Shown piece after piece: positions 39,709 through 48,584 of a DNA stretch of 64,000 nucleotides (positions are counted from its first letter, which is position 1; each line of letters opens with the position of its first letter). Where the stretch lies: the NCBI GenBank assembly GCA_964631595.1, contig CAZVXL010000003.1, positions 1 to 64,000 of the forward strand. Reading direction: 5' to 3'. Under the pieces are notes generated by a model. It did not search any database, was not told the DNA's origin, and saw nothing but the letters and a program-made list of their open reading frames with translations. A program made the translations under genes and the position numbers. The stretch comes from UMGS1312 sp964631595 (lineage in GTDB: Bacteria > Bacillota > Clostridia > Oscillospirales > CAG-272).

Positions 39709-41016
39709 TCACTCGATCCCGAGAACGGAATACAAAAAGTCGGCACCGTCATTATCGGTGAACACGATAGGCACGCCGAGCTTCTCGGACAGCTCCGACG
39801 GCGTCATGCCGCACAGGAAAAGATCGCCCTCGCTTCTCAGCATTGATGAGGAAAGAAGAAGTCTCTCTCCGAGGGGCTCTCCGCCGAGCTGCTCCGCAAG
39901 ATCCTTTCCGGTAAGGAGTCCCGTAACGGTTATTCCTCCGCCGAAGAAGCGATTCTCTATTTTATAGACCCTGCATTTTACTCTCTTGCATACGGAGCAT
40001 ATTTTTTCGACCTCGCGGCAAATGAACTCATACGCCGCCTCGCCCGTGGCGATAGACACATCCGCCTTTGTCTCAAGCTCATCCTCATACAGCGTCGGCA
40101 AAGCAAGGCTGAGCTCGGAATCAAACGACGAGAGCATTCCCACGCCGTTCTCTATCTGCGTATATTCTCCCCAAAATTCGGGCGGCGGTATCGGTGTGCC
40201 GGATTTCACGTAAAGCTCATCCGCCGCATAAAATATGCGCTCGCCGTGACGTTCAAGGCAGCCGTCGGAATACTCCGTGACCTGGCGTATGATCTCGGCG
40301 CACTCCTCCGGAGTGTATTCCTCAAGAGGATAGAGCCCTCGGCGGTATCGCGTGATCCCCGCCGGAACGACCGACACGCTGTCCATCGCAGGATACAGCA
40401 GCTCCAGCTCCTCAAGCGATCGTCTCAGCTCATCTCCGTCATTGACGTTTTTGCAGAGCACTATCTGCCCGCGGAGCTTTATCCCCGCATCGGCAAGAAG
40501 CCTCAGATATGACAGCACCTCTCCGGCGCGCTTGTTCTTCATCATCTTGACGCGCAGCTCCGGATTGGTCGTGTGCACCGACACGTTAACCGGTGAGATA
40601 CGCATCTCGATTATTCTGTCTATATCGCGTCTTTCAAGATTTGTGAGAGTTATATAATTCCCGTGAAGGAACGAGAGGCGAGAGTCGTCATCCTTGAAGT
40701 ACAGGCTCTCCCTAAGACCCTCGGGAAGCTGATCTATAAAGCAGAATATACACTTGTTCTCGCATCTGTGCTTTTTATCCATGAGAGGGGTTTCAAACTC
40801 AAGCCCGATGTCATCGTACATTGCCTTGACGATATGCACCGTATACTGCTCCTCGCCGCGAAGCAGAAGAAGCTCGACAGACTCCTCGGCAAGATAAAAT
40901 CTGTAATCTATAACATCGGACACCGTATGTCCGTTGATGCTGACAAGCACATCTCCCGCGGCTATTCCCTTCTTCGCCGCTCTTGAGCCCGAATACACAT
41001 CGGTTATGCTGACCAC
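39709..41016 (-). CDS. DUF512 family protein: PDZ plus radical-SAM-like domain
   Basis: A 435-residue protein. The N-terminal ~70 residues are a PDZ-like domain (GSRAAKKGIAAGDVLVSING). Next comes the CX3CX2C iron-sulfur motif in RCENKCIFCFIDQLP and a radical-SAM-like barrel (MRISPVNVSVHTTNPELR, LRGQIVLCKNVNDGDELR, VVPAGITRYRRGL), then the DUF512 C-terminal domain. The enzyme's reaction is not established. In many Firmicutes it lies just upstream of der, as here. I start at GTG 41016, seven bases after GGAGG; a GTG at 41037 would put that RBS inside the gene and leave almost no leader after the promoter at 41050-41078. Confidence 0.88.
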   Translation of the reverse strand: MVSITDVYSGSRAAKKGIAAGDVLVSINGHTVSDVIDYRFYLAEESVELLLLRGEEQYTVHIVKAMYDDIGLEFETPLMDKKHRCENKCIFCFIDQLPEGLRESLYFKDDDSRLSFLHGNYITLTNLERRDIDRIIEMRISPVNVSVHTTNPELRVKMMKNKRAGEVLSYLRLLADAGIKLRGQIVLCKNVNDGDELRRSLEELELLYPAMDSVSVVPAGITRYRRGLYPLEEYTPEECAEIIRQVTEYSDGCLERHGERIFYAADELYVKSGTPIPPPEFWGEYTQIENGVGMLSSFDSELSLALPTLYEDELETKADVSIATGEAAYEFICREVEKICSVCKRVKCRVYKIENRFFGGGITVTGLLTGKDLAEQLGGEPLGERLLLSSSMLRSEGDLFLCGMTPSELSEKLGVPIVFTDNDGADFLYSVLGIE

Positions 41017-41049
41017 GCCGTCACCTCCCACGCACACTTTTACATAATA

Positions 41050-41078
41050 ATTATATCACGGTTTGCCGAAAATCGCAA
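41050..41078 (-). promoter_or_regulatory. Sigma-A promoter of the DUF512-lipoprotein-der-plsY cluster
   Basis: Minus strand TTGCGA (41073-41078), 17-bp spacer, extended -10 TGATATAAT with TATAAT at 41050-41055. Confidence 0.75.
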
Positions 41079-41188
41079 GACAAAACCGCGCTCATTCAAA
41101 ATTATCTTACAATTCGGAGACAGGAAAAGCCTCTGCATAACTTCAAGCGCCGCGCCGCATAATAAATAAAAACGAACGGAGAGTGAAA

Positions 41189-41863
41189 ATGGATATTTTA
41201 TACGTTGCCCTCACCTCCCTGCTCTCGGCAATCGTGCTGTTTGCAACAACAAAGATCATGGGGCACAGGCAGATAGCTCAGCTCGGCTTTTTCGATTACA
41301 TCACGGGGATAACCATCGGCTCGATCGCGGCAGAGCTTGCGACGGAGCTCGAGAAGCCGTGGAAGCCTCTTATCGCAATGCTCGTCTACGGTGCTGTCTC
41401 CGTTATTCTCAGCACATCATCGAAGAAGCTGCCGCGGCTGCGGAAATACATCAACGGCACTCCGACGGTGATAATGGACGGCGGCAAGCTGTACCGCAAA
41501 AGCATGAAGAAGGCAAAGCTTGAGCTTGGCGAATTTCTGATGCTGTGCAGGCAGGCGGGGTACTTCCACCTTAACTCGGTGCAGACCGCGATCCTCGAAT
41601 ACAACGGCAAGCTCTCCGTTCTGCCGACCGCCGAGACGCACCCGGTAACGCCGAAGGAGCTCGATATCAAGACAGAGCAGGACTCGCCGGAGACAGAGGT
41701 GATAATGGACGGGCGCATACTTGAGGACAATCTGAGGCGCATGGGGTTCGATGTGACTTGGCTGAAGCGGCAGCTGAAGGAATCGGGCGGCGGCGACCCG
41801 AGGGACATTTTTCTTGCGACCTGCGACAAAAGCGGCAGGCTGTATATTTACAAGGCGGACTGA
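41189..41863 (+). CDS. YetF-like membrane protein (DUF421)
   Basis: A 224-residue protein. Three hydrophobic segments lie within residues ~1-80 (LYVALTSLLSAIVLFATTKI, FFDYITGITIGSIAAELA, PLIAMLVYGAVSVIL). A soluble DUF421 domain follows (GTPTVIMDGGKLYRKSMKKAKL, LNSVQTAILEYNGKLSVLPT) and a C-terminal region ends DIFLATCDKSGRLYIYKAD. Paralogues of this family in bacilli are found in spores and the forespore membrane. ATG 41189 has GGAG seven bases upstream. The gene stands alone, divergent from DUF512 and ahead of a terminator at 41971-42001. Confidence 0.88.
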   Translation: MDILYVALTSLLSAIVLFATTKIMGHRQIAQLGFFDYITGITIGSIAAELATELEKPWKPLIAMLVYGAVSVILSTSSKKLPRLRKYINGTPTVIMDGGKLYRKSMKKAKLELGEFLMLCRQAGYFHLNSVQTAILEYNGKLSVLPTAETHPVTPKELDIKTEQDSPETEVIMDGRILEDNLRRMGFDVTWLKRQLKESGGGDPRDIFLATCDKSGRLYIYKAD

Positions 41864-41970
41864 GACGTATTCGGCAGTCCGTCACGGCACGTTCCGCATG
41901 GGGCGGTCTGCCTCAAATAGGCTGTCATCATTACGGGGCATATTTGCCCGCAAGCGCCGCTTTTGACGGC

Positions 41971-42001
41971 AAAAAGGCTCACCGCGCGGTGAGCCTTTTT
42001 T
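41971..42001. terminator. Terminator hairpin, both orientations
   Basis: GGCTCACCGC (41976-41985) pairs with GCGGTGAGCC (41986-41995); A5 precedes and T7 follows, so it can act on both strands. Confidence 0.82.
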
Positions 42002-42061
42002 TGCTCCTTGTTCCGTCAACGAGAGCCTGAAGATGTCGCCCGACATAGCATCATCCCTTTA

Positions 42062-42092
42062 CAAAAATCCCCCGAAGCCGTGCTTCGGGGGA
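42062..42092 (-). terminator. Terminator of the ispH-S1 operon
   Basis: TCCCCCGAAGC with GCTTCGGGGGA (42068-42092), followed on the minus strand by TTTTTGT. It lies 17 bp after the ispH-S1 stop codon. Confidence 0.88.
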
Positions 42093-42108
42093 TCGTTTCA
42101 TATTCGGA

Positions 42109-44190
42109 TCACTCGGCGTCCTCTGCCTCGAAATCGGCATAGGTGGAGGGATCATCGGTGGAGTATACTGCGGGAGCGGCATCCTCATCGGAATCGTCGG
42201 AGTCCTCGGGGAGATCCTCATCGACTACAGCCGCAGGCTGCATAAGTGCTCTGATAGAGAGGCTGACCTTATGGCGGTCCTCATCAATATCGGTGATCAT
42301 AGCCTCGACAGTCTGTCCGACGGAAAGAACCTCGTCGGGCTTGCCGATCTTGTGGTCGGTGATCTGGCTGATATGTATCAGGCCGTCAACACCGGGAACG
42401 ATCTCGGCAAATGCTCCGAAGGGCATCAGGCTGACGATCTTGACCTCGGCAACGGAGTCGATGCCGTACTTATTTGTAAAGATGACCCAAGGATTGGTAT
42501 CATCGGTCTTGTAGCCGAGAGAAATTCTTCTCTTTTCCTTATCCACGCCCTTTACGAATACGTGGATGACCTCTCCGACCTTAACGACATCGGAGGGATG
42601 CTTGATGTGCTTCCAAGACAGCTCGGTCACGTGAACCATACCGTCAACACCGCCGAGATCCACGAAAGCGCCGTAGCTTGTCAGGCTTCTTACCTCGCCG
42701 TCAAACTCCATGCCCTCCTCGATGGTGCTCCAGAAGGCCTCCTCCTTCGCCTTGCGCTCCTCTCTTGCAACAACGCGGATAGAAGCGTATGCCTTCTTGC
42801 GCTCGGACTTGATCTCAATGATCTTAACTCTCTGAGTTGTTCCGACAAGTGTGGAAAGATCACCGTCTCTCGGAATACCGGTGTGTGCTCCGGGGATAAA
42901 TACGCGAACGGAGCTGAGAGAGATGATCACGCCGCCCTTAACGGCTTCGACGATCTTACCCTCAAGGATATCGCCGTTTTCATATGCGGCAACGATCCTA
43001 TCCCAGTTCTTATCGGAATCGACGCGCTTCTTGGAGAGAGTGGCGATTCCGTCCACATCGCTGACCTTAATGACAAAGGCCTCGATCTCGTCTCCCACCT
43101 TAAACATCTCGGACAGTGACGCAGAGGTATCATCGGTGATCTGATCGTGTACGATAACACCGGTGGTCTTGGCGCCGAGATCAAGATGGATCTCGTTCTG
43201 TCCGATAGAAGTAACGGTACCGACAACTACGTCTCCTGTATTTAATGTTTTCATTGATTGCTCGAGCATTTCTGCAAAGTTTTCAGTCATCTGCTCATTC
43301 ATGGCTTTTTCTACCTCCTGTATTACACTGAACGGTGTCGATGCACCGGCAGTAATCGAAATTTTATCGTTCGGACGAACGGTCACGCCCTCCATATGCG
43401 CGGCATCCTCGACAAGATACGTCCTCGGACACACGCCCGCACATATTTCGTAAAGCTTCATCGTATTTGAGCTTCCGCGGCTTCCGATGACAAGCATGAC
43501 GTCGGATCTTGCGGCAAGAGAATACGCTTCAAGCTGCCTTTCTTCCGTAACATTACATATTGTATCAAAAATCTGCGGATTTGTATATACTTTTTCGATA
43601 ATTTCTAAACATTTTTTCCATTCGTTCAGATTTTGGGTCGTTTGTGCGGCTATCGAAACGGTTTTTTCGGCGGATCTCACGTATTCGTCGGAGGAAAGAT
43701 ACCTCATGAGCTCCTCCGAATCATTTACGACCACCCCGTTGCCCTCGGTACAGCTCATGATACCCATGACCTCGGGATGCTCCTTCGCACCGATGAGGAT
43801 AAAGAGCTTACCCTCTCCGGAATTTTCTCCCGCAATACGTCTGACCTTATTCACATACGGGCAGGTGCAGTCAAGTATCCGCAACCCCTCATGCCGCTCG
43901 GCACACTCCCGAAGCTTCACAAGATTCTCTCTGACCTCACCGTGTGCGCGTATGACCACGGTTATTCTCTGCCCCGCGGCGGCATCGGCGCAGATACGCT
44001 CTATATCGTCGCCCGACAGTTCCTCCACCCCGCGTCTGCGGAGATATTCGACATATCCGTCGTTATGGATAAGTCTTCCGAGAGTGCATATCCTGCCGTC
44101 CTTCTTTTCAAGGAGCTTTTCGATCTCATCCGTGGCGCGTCTCACACCGAAGCAAAAGCCCGCATGATCGGCGATATACACTCCGCTCAT
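42109..44190 (-). CDS. ispH: IspH (HMBPP reductase) fused to ribosomal protein S1 domains
   Basis: A 693-residue fusion. Residues 1-~285 are 4-hydroxy-3-methylbut-2-enyl diphosphate reductase, the last step of the MEP isoprenoid pathway. The three cluster cysteines are visible: Cys13 (GFCFGVRRA), Cys110 (DCTCPYVNK) and Cys212 (DTICNVTEERQ), with KEHPEVMG for substrate binding. Residues ~310-650 hold four S1 RNA-binding repeats (GDVVVGTVTSIGQNEIHLDLG, MEFDGEVRSLTSYGAFVDLGG and others). The tail is acidic. This fusion is known in clostridia and supplies the S1-like function. The downstream stop is followed by a strong terminator. The plsC stop overlaps its start (ATGA). Confidence 0.97.
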   Translation of the reverse strand: MSGVYIADHAGFCFGVRRATDEIEKLLEKKDGRICTLGRLIHNDGYVEYLRRRGVEELSGDDIERICADAAAGQRITVVIRAHGEVRENLVKLRECAERHEGLRILDCTCPYVNKVRRIAGENSGEGKLFILIGAKEHPEVMGIMSCTEGNGVVVNDSEELMRYLSSDEYVRSAEKTVSIAAQTTQNLNEWKKCLEIIEKVYTNPQIFDTICNVTEERQLEAYSLAARSDVMLVIGSRGSSNTMKLYEICAGVCPRTYLVEDAAHMEGVTVRPNDKISITAGASTPFSVIQEVEKAMNEQMTENFAEMLEQSMKTLNTGDVVVGTVTSIGQNEIHLDLGAKTTGVIVHDQITDDTSASLSEMFKVGDEIEAFVIKVSDVDGIATLSKKRVDSDKNWDRIVAAYENGDILEGKIVEAVKGGVIISLSSVRVFIPGAHTGIPRDGDLSTLVGTTQRVKIIEIKSERKKAYASIRVVAREERKAKEEAFWSTIEEGMEFDGEVRSLTSYGAFVDLGGVDGMVHVTELSWKHIKHPSDVVKVGEVIHVFVKGVDKEKRRISLGYKTDDTNPWVIFTNKYGIDSVAEVKIVSLMPFGAFAEIVPGVDGLIHISQITDHKIGKPDEVLSVGQTVEAMITDIDEDRHKVSLSIRALMQPAAVVDEDLPEDSDDSDEDAAPAVYSTDDPSTYADFEAEDAE

Positions 44191-44810
44191 GACTTTCCCG
44201 CCTCTTTATGTGTATCTCTGAGGCTGCATATCCTGTCAAAGATATATTCCGCCGCCCTCGCGTACTCCTCCTTACCGCCCTGCTCAAGCGGGAGCTCCTC
44301 ATAGGGTATCGGATCTCCGCAAATGATCTCGGTGCGTCCGAAGGGAAAAACATGATGCTTTTTTGTACGTATGTACACCGGAACCACCGGTGCCTTGGTA
44401 TGATACGCTATCATACCGATACCGCTTTTGGGCTTTGTCCTTGCGGGGTCGATTCCCTTTTGGCGTGTTCCCTGCGGGAACACCGTCACCGCCTCACCCG
44501 ATCTCACAAGCGATATCGCGGTCTTCAGAGCCCCGACATCGGCTCTGCCGCGCTCTATCGGAAATGCGCCGAGAGCTGTTATGAGCCGCCGCAGGAGCGG
44601 TATCTTGAACAGCTCCTTCTTAGCCATATATCTCGGCTGACGGTTCATGCAGGCGGCAAGAACTATCACATCGTGAAAGCCCGTATGATTTGAGCAGACT
44701 ATGCATCCGCCGCTTTCCGGCATCTTATCCGCATCATACACACTTGCTCTGTACACCCACTTTACCGCTCCCGAGAAGTGCCTGTATATTCCGTTATAGA
44801 ACTCACTCAT
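44187..44810 (-). CDS. plsC: 1-acyl-sn-glycerol-3-phosphate acyltransferase
   Basis: A 207-residue acyltransferase. It acylates lysophosphatidic acid to phosphatidic acid, the step after PlsY. Motifs: the catalytic HX4D in SNHTGFHDVIV (His42, Asp47), KKELFKIPLLRRL, IERGRADVGAL, and the FPQGTRQKG substrate loop. The hydrophobic N-terminus suits membrane association. It lies between cmk (29 bp upstream) and ispH (4-bp overlap), a gene order common in clostridia. Confidence 0.94.
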   Translation of the reverse strand: MSEFYNGIYRHFSGAVKWVYRASVYDADKMPESGGCIVCSNHTGFHDVIVLAACMNRQPRYMAKKELFKIPLLRRLITALGAFPIERGRADVGALKTAISLVRSGEAVTVFPQGTRQKGIDPARTKPKSGIGMIAYHTKAPVVPVYIRTKKHHVFPFGRTEIICGDPIPYEELPLEQGGKEEYARAAEYIFDRICSLRDTHKEAGKS

Positions 44811-44839
44811 TACGACAGTCTCCTTCCGTACAGCCGATA

Positions 44840-45505
44840 TCAGCCGTCTCTCCCGTTCATCGCAAGCTCGCCTATCCTATCGACGGTCTCATCAAGTCCC
44901 ATCTCGGAATTGTCGAAAACTATCGCATCCTCCGCCGGTATCGCGGGAGCTATCTCCCTCTCCGAATCCTGCGTATCGCGTCTCACGATATCGGAAAGCA
45001 CCTCCTCAAGCGTACATTCCTCTCCCTTGGCTCTGAGCTCCGCAAAGCGGCGGCGCGCCCTTGCCTCCGGAGAAGCCGTGAGGAATATTTTCAGATCGGC
45101 ATCGGGCATTATGACCGTACCGATATCTCTGCCGTCCATTATGACGTTGCCGCCGTTTGCCATGTCCTTTTGCAGGTCGAGCAGGAATCGGCGCACAGTG
45201 GGGATCGACGACACCGCCGAGGCGTCCATCGACGCCTCTGGTGTACGGATCGCCTCGCTCACATCGTCATCACCGAGGATCACCCGCTGACCGTCATCCG
45301 TCCAGCGAAGCTCAAGTCTCACTCCCGAAAGAGCAGCCCCCACATCATCCGCGGATGCGACATCAACGCCTCCGCGTCTCATATAAAGTCCGACCGCGCG
45401 GTACAGCGCCCCCGTATCAACATATACGAGCCCGAGCTTTGCGGCAAGAGCCTTTGCCACGGAGCTTTTTCCGGCTCCGCCCGGTCCGTCAATAGCTATT
45501 TTCAT
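44840..45505 (-). CDS. cmk: Cytidylate kinase
   Basis: A 221-residue (d)CMP kinase. The P-loop GPGGAGKSS lies at residues ~7-15, then YVDTGALYRAVGLYM (monophosphate binding), VIMDGRDIGTVIMPDAD and the lid arginines in SPEARARRRFAEL. It recycles CMP/dCMP to the diphosphates. ATG 45505 lies five bases after GGAGG; an ATG five codons upstream would include that RBS. It is the first gene of the cmk-plsC-ispH cluster. Confidence 0.96.
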   Translation of the reverse strand: MKIAIDGPGGAGKSSVAKALAAKLGLVYVDTGALYRAVGLYMRRGGVDVASADDVGAALSGVRLELRWTDDGQRVILGDDDVSEAIRTPEASMDASAVSSIPTVRRFLLDLQKDMANGGNVIMDGRDIGTVIMPDADLKIFLTASPEARARRRFAELRAKGEECTLEEVLSDIVRRDTQDSEREIAPAIPAEDAIVFDNSEMGLDETVDRIGELAMNGRDG

Positions 45506-45606
45506 AATTGCCTCCGGCATTTGTAATTTTCACGCATCCCGCACCCGAGATATCCCGCCATTAACACACACGGGGGATGTGCGGAAAAGTCCTCTCATCC
45601 CCCTTA

Positions 45607-45627
45607 GTATTCGGCACAGCCGAATAC
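45607..45627. repeat. Small hairpin between asd and cmk
   Basis: Inverted repeat GTATTCGGC / GCCGAATAC with an ACA loop, 10 bp after the asd stop. There is no T-tract on either side, so termination is uncertain. Confidence 0.5.
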
Positions 45628-45637
45628 CTTATTCATA

Positions 45638-46717
45638 TCAGTCAAGGTATCCCTTGCGGTACAGAAGCTCGGCTGTGAGCATAGCTCCGCCGGCGGCACC
45701 GCGGAGAGTATTGTGCGACAGCGCAACAAACTTATAGTCAAACATGGTATCCTCGCGGAGACGTCCGACGCTGACTCCCATTCCGCCGTAAATATCGCGG
45801 TCAAGACCGGTCTGAGGACGATTGTCCTCCTCAAAATACGTAATAAACTGCTCGGGTGCCGAGGGCAAGCCGAGAAGCTGGGGTGCGCCCTTGAAGTTCT
45901 TCCAAGCCTCAAGGATAGCCTCCTTTGAGGGCTTTCTCTCAAAATTCACAAACACTGCCGCCAGATGTCCGTCGGACACGGGAACTCTGATGCACTGCGT
46001 GGTGATCAGAGGAGATGTCGCGGGGACGATCTTGCCATTTTCCACAGTACCCCAAACACGGAGAGGCTCCTTTTCGCTCTTTTCCTCCTCGCCGCCGATA
46101 TAGGGGATCACGTTGTCATTCATCTCGGGCCAGTCGGCAAAGGTCTTGCCTGCACCGGAGATCGCCTGATACGTAGTGGCAACAACCTCCTTCACGCCGT
46201 ACTCCATAAGAGGAGTGAGCGCGGGAACATAGCTCTGAATGGAGCAGTTCGGCTTTACGGCAATAAAGCCCTTCTTTGTTCCGAGACGGCGTCTCTGAGC
46301 CTCTATCACCGAAAGATGAGAGTCATTTACCTCGGGAACGATCATGGGAACGTCCTCGGTCCAGCGGTTTGCCGAATTGTTGGACATTACGGGCACCTCC
46401 GCCTTCGCGTATGCCTCCTCCAGCTTTTTGATCTCGTCCTTGGGCATATCGACAGCACAGAACACAATGTCAAGTCCCTCGGCAACAGTCTCTACCTCGG
46501 AAGCATCGTATACGGGCATGCCGGCAACCTTCTCGGGCATGGCGGTCTTCATCTTCCATCTTCCGTTCAATGCCTCGGCATAGGTCTTGCCTGCGGAACG
46601 GCTGCTTGCCGCAAGGCGCACAAGCTCAAAATAGGGGTGCTCCTGCAAAAGCAGAATGAAGCGCTGTCCGACCATTCCGGTCGCACCGATAACACCGGCT
46701 CTCAGCTTTTTACTCAT
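45638..46717 (-). CDS. asd: Aspartate-semialdehyde dehydrogenase
   Basis: A 359-residue enzyme that reduces aspartyl phosphate to the semialdehyde, the branch point to lysine/diaminopimelate, threonine and methionine. The nucleotide loop is VIGATGMVGQRF at the N-terminus, the catalytic Cys lies in VKPNCSIQSYVPAL (~155), and the active-site His region is CIRVPVSDGHLAAVFV. The length and sequence resemble the archaeal/fungal-type ASADH subgroup rather than the E. coli form. It feeds the homoserine used by metA. It is transcribed alone from a consensus promoter at 46780-46808. Confidence 0.95.
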   Translation of the reverse strand: MSKKLRAGVIGATGMVGQRFILLLQEHPYFELVRLAASSRSAGKTYAEALNGRWKMKTAMPEKVAGMPVYDASEVETVAEGLDIVFCAVDMPKDEIKKLEEAYAKAEVPVMSNNSANRWTEDVPMIVPEVNDSHLSVIEAQRRRLGTKKGFIAVKPNCSIQSYVPALTPLMEYGVKEVVATTYQAISGAGKTFADWPEMNDNVIPYIGGEEEKSEKEPLRVWGTVENGKIVPATSPLITTQCIRVPVSDGHLAAVFVNFERKPSKEAILEAWKNFKGAPQLLGLPSAPEQFITYFEEDNRPQTGLDRDIYGGMGVSVGRLREDTMFDYKFVALSHNTLRGAAGGAMLTAELLYRKGYLD

Positions 46718-46779
46718 ATCAAATCCTCCGGTCGCCCCGTATCTCTCGGGGCTTATTTTATTTACAGTATAACATTTTA

Positions 46780-46808
46780 ATTATATCACATCAAAGCCGT
46801 GTTGTCAA
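46780..46808 (-). promoter_or_regulatory. Sigma-A promoter of asd
   Basis: Minus strand TTGACA (46803-46808), 17-bp spacer, extended -10 TGATATAAT with TATAAT at 46780-46785. The leader holds one small stem, GCCCCG/CGGGGC at 46734-46752, just before the RBS; it is too short for a lysine riboswitch. Confidence 0.88.
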
Positions 46809-46875
46809 TTCATCGAAAGCTATAAATTTACGCCCCTCCGTATGCCGCACACTTGCCGCATTTCCCGAAAAGCAT

Positions 46876-47616
46876 CTATATCCGCGCCTCTATCGACTCC
46901 TTCAGCCTTTCTATTATCTTCTTTTCGAGACGTGAGATATACGACTGCGATATGCCGAGCATATCCGCCACCTCCTTCTGCGTGCGCTCTCCGCCGCCGT
47001 CAAGCCCGTACCGCAATCTTATTATCACGCGCTCGCGCTCGCAAAGGCCGTCCACCGCCGCGCGTATCTCCCTCTCGTCCTCGTCCTTCTCCATATTGCG
47101 GCCGACCGCATCTCCGTCCGTGCCGAGGATATCCGACAGGAGAAGCTCGTTCCCGTCCCAATCCACGCTCAGCGGCTCATCTATGGATATCTCCGAGCGC
47201 AGAGGACTTGTCTTTCTCATGTACATGAGGATCTCGTTTTCGATACAGCGTGAGGCATATGTCGCAAGCTTTATATTCTTGTCCGCCCTGTAGGTATTCA
47301 CCGCCTTGATAAGCCCGATAGTGCCTATCGAAATGAGATCCTCGATCCCGCTTCCGGTGTTTTCGAACTTCCTTGCGATATAGACCACAAGTCTCAGATT
47401 GTGCTCTATGAGCAGTGAGCGCGCCTCCGAGTCTCCCTTCTCAAGCCGTTCTATGGCCTCCGTCTCGTCCTCTGCCCCGAGCGGCGGAGGAAGCGCCGTC
47501 GGGCCGTTTATGTAGAATACGTTTCCCTCGCTTCCGCCGCCCGTGAGCAGCCTTGCCGCCTCGCACACCCACAGGTGTAATTTCTTCAAAAAATCAAGCT
47601 TTATGTACAGCTTCAT
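46876..47616 (-). CDS. sigE: Sporulation sigma factor SigE (pro-sigma-E)
   Basis: A 246-residue sigma-70 family factor for early mother-cell transcription in sporulation. The N-terminal ~25 residues are the pro-sequence (MKLYIKLDFLKKLHLWVCEA), which tethers the inactive form to the membrane until SpoIIGA cuts it. Region 2 includes LIEHNLRLVVYIARKF and DLISIGTIGLIKAVNTY; region 4 ends in QKEVADMLGISQSYISRLEKK. The gene follows spoIIGA by 22 bp with AAGGAG as RBS, the conserved order of the spoIIG operon. This pair shows that the organism, or its recent ancestor, sporulates. Confidence 0.97.
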   Translation of the reverse strand: MKLYIKLDFLKKLHLWVCEAARLLTGGGSEGNVFYINGPTALPPPLGAEDETEAIERLEKGDSEARSLLIEHNLRLVVYIARKFENTGSGIEDLISIGTIGLIKAVNTYRADKNIKLATYASRCIENEILMYMRKTSPLRSEISIDEPLSVDWDGNELLLSDILGTDGDAVGRNMEKDEDEREIRAAVDGLCERERVIIRLRYGLDGGGERTQKEVADMLGISQSYISRLEKKIIERLKESIEARI

Positions 47617-47638
47617 CTGCCTATCTCCTTTTAAGCTT

Positions 47639-48457
47639 TTATCGGAGCAATACCGTCGGCGCGTTTGCGGGATAGCCGCCGAAGAAGGTACTGCCCGTGT
47701 CCGACACGGCTATCACCGCCCCACATTCTCTTGCCCTGCCGTTTTCGATAACCGAGACAGTCTCGGGAATAAAGCCGGTAAGAAGCCCGTCCCCTCCGAC
47801 CCCCTTTATCGGGATCATTCGCACCCTCGGCGCGACCGTATCGGTAAGCTCCGCCGGATCGGTGCAAAGCTCCGGCACGATACGGCGAAGCACGGAGCGG
47901 TCGGCAATGATCACCGGAGCTCCCGAAAGCGGCTCCACGGCAAGGTTACCGCTGTCGCAAAGGGCATCGAATTCCGCCGTGCGTGTACCGAATGAGACGC
48001 GGACACGCACCGACCGTCTGCCCCTCAGACGCGCGATCAGCCTTATCAGCAGGAGGCACAGCGTGCTTCCGACAAAAAGCAGCGCCGTGCCGCTCTGCGG
48101 ACTGCTCGGCACGGTGGCTCCTCCCCCGAGTGAGCAGAGTGCCGTCATCGCTCCGCCGAGAAGTGCCGATACTCCCCAAAAGACCGCGGAGCGCCTGAGA
48201 AGCAGCCGCACATCGCCGAAGCCGAAGGCTGTCAGCATCATAAGCACAGCCACGCCACCCGCCGAGGCAACACCGAGAATACCGTCCGTCCCGAGCGCCG
48301 TCGCCGCAGTTCCGTAGATCCCGCCGAGTGCGGCGGAGAGAGCGCTTCTGACTCCCGTCGGCGGACCGGAGGTAAGACGAGAGGTCAGGTACAGTGCTAT
48401 GAGATCCATACTGAAATTTACGAAAAACAGGATGTCCGCATAAAGAACATACGTCAT
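47639..48457 (-). CDS. spoIIGA: Sigma-E processing peptidase SpoIIGA
   Basis: A 272-residue membrane aspartic protease that activates pro-sigma-E. The N-terminal half has about five hydrophobic helices (YVLYADILFFVNFSMDLIAL is the classic start). The C-terminal half is the retropepsin-like domain with catalytic Asp168 in DALCDSGNLAVEPLSG and VIPEL/VRMIPIKGVGGDGLL segments. The length is somewhat short but normal for clostridia. The first ATG has AGAGGTGAT as RBS. Expression starts from a promoter with a 22-bp spacer (48479-48512). Confidence 0.94.
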   Translation of the reverse strand: MTYVLYADILFFVNFSMDLIALYLTSRLTSGPPTGVRSALSAALGGIYGTAATALGTDGILGVASAGGVAVLMMLTAFGFGDVRLLLRRSAVFWGVSALLGGAMTALCSLGGGATVPSSPQSGTALLFVGSTLCLLLIRLIARLRGRRSVRVRVSFGTRTAEFDALCDSGNLAVEPLSGAPVIIADRSVLRRIVPELCTDPAELTDTVAPRVRMIPIKGVGGDGLLTGFIPETVSVIENGRARECGAVIAVSDTGSTFFGGYPANAPTVLLR

Positions 48458-48478
48458 TGCAAATCACCTCTGACCTTT

Positions 48479-48512
48479 ATTATATATTCGGAGCACGGGC
48501 GGATAATGTCAC
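48479..48512 (-). promoter_or_regulatory. spoIIG-type promoter with 22-bp spacer
   Basis: Minus strand GTGACA (48507-48512), 22-bp spacer, TATAAT (48479-48484), about 15-20 bases before the spoIIGA RBS. The wide spacer matches the Spo0A-dependent sigma-A promoter of the Bacillus subtilis spoIIG operon. A possible weak 0A-box, TTTTGCGAAA, lies further upstream near 48530. Confidence 0.6.
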
Positions 48513-48584
48513 TGTGAGGCGGATATTTCGCAAAATGATGAGCGACGGCGGCGGGACGGATTCAGGCAAAAAGCAAATTCGGTA

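Noticed and set aside
42271..43119. 282-aa plus-strand frame opposite ispH-S1
   Set aside because: Antisense to the S1 repeats; its Asp/Leu-rich repeats mirror the S1 coding sequence.
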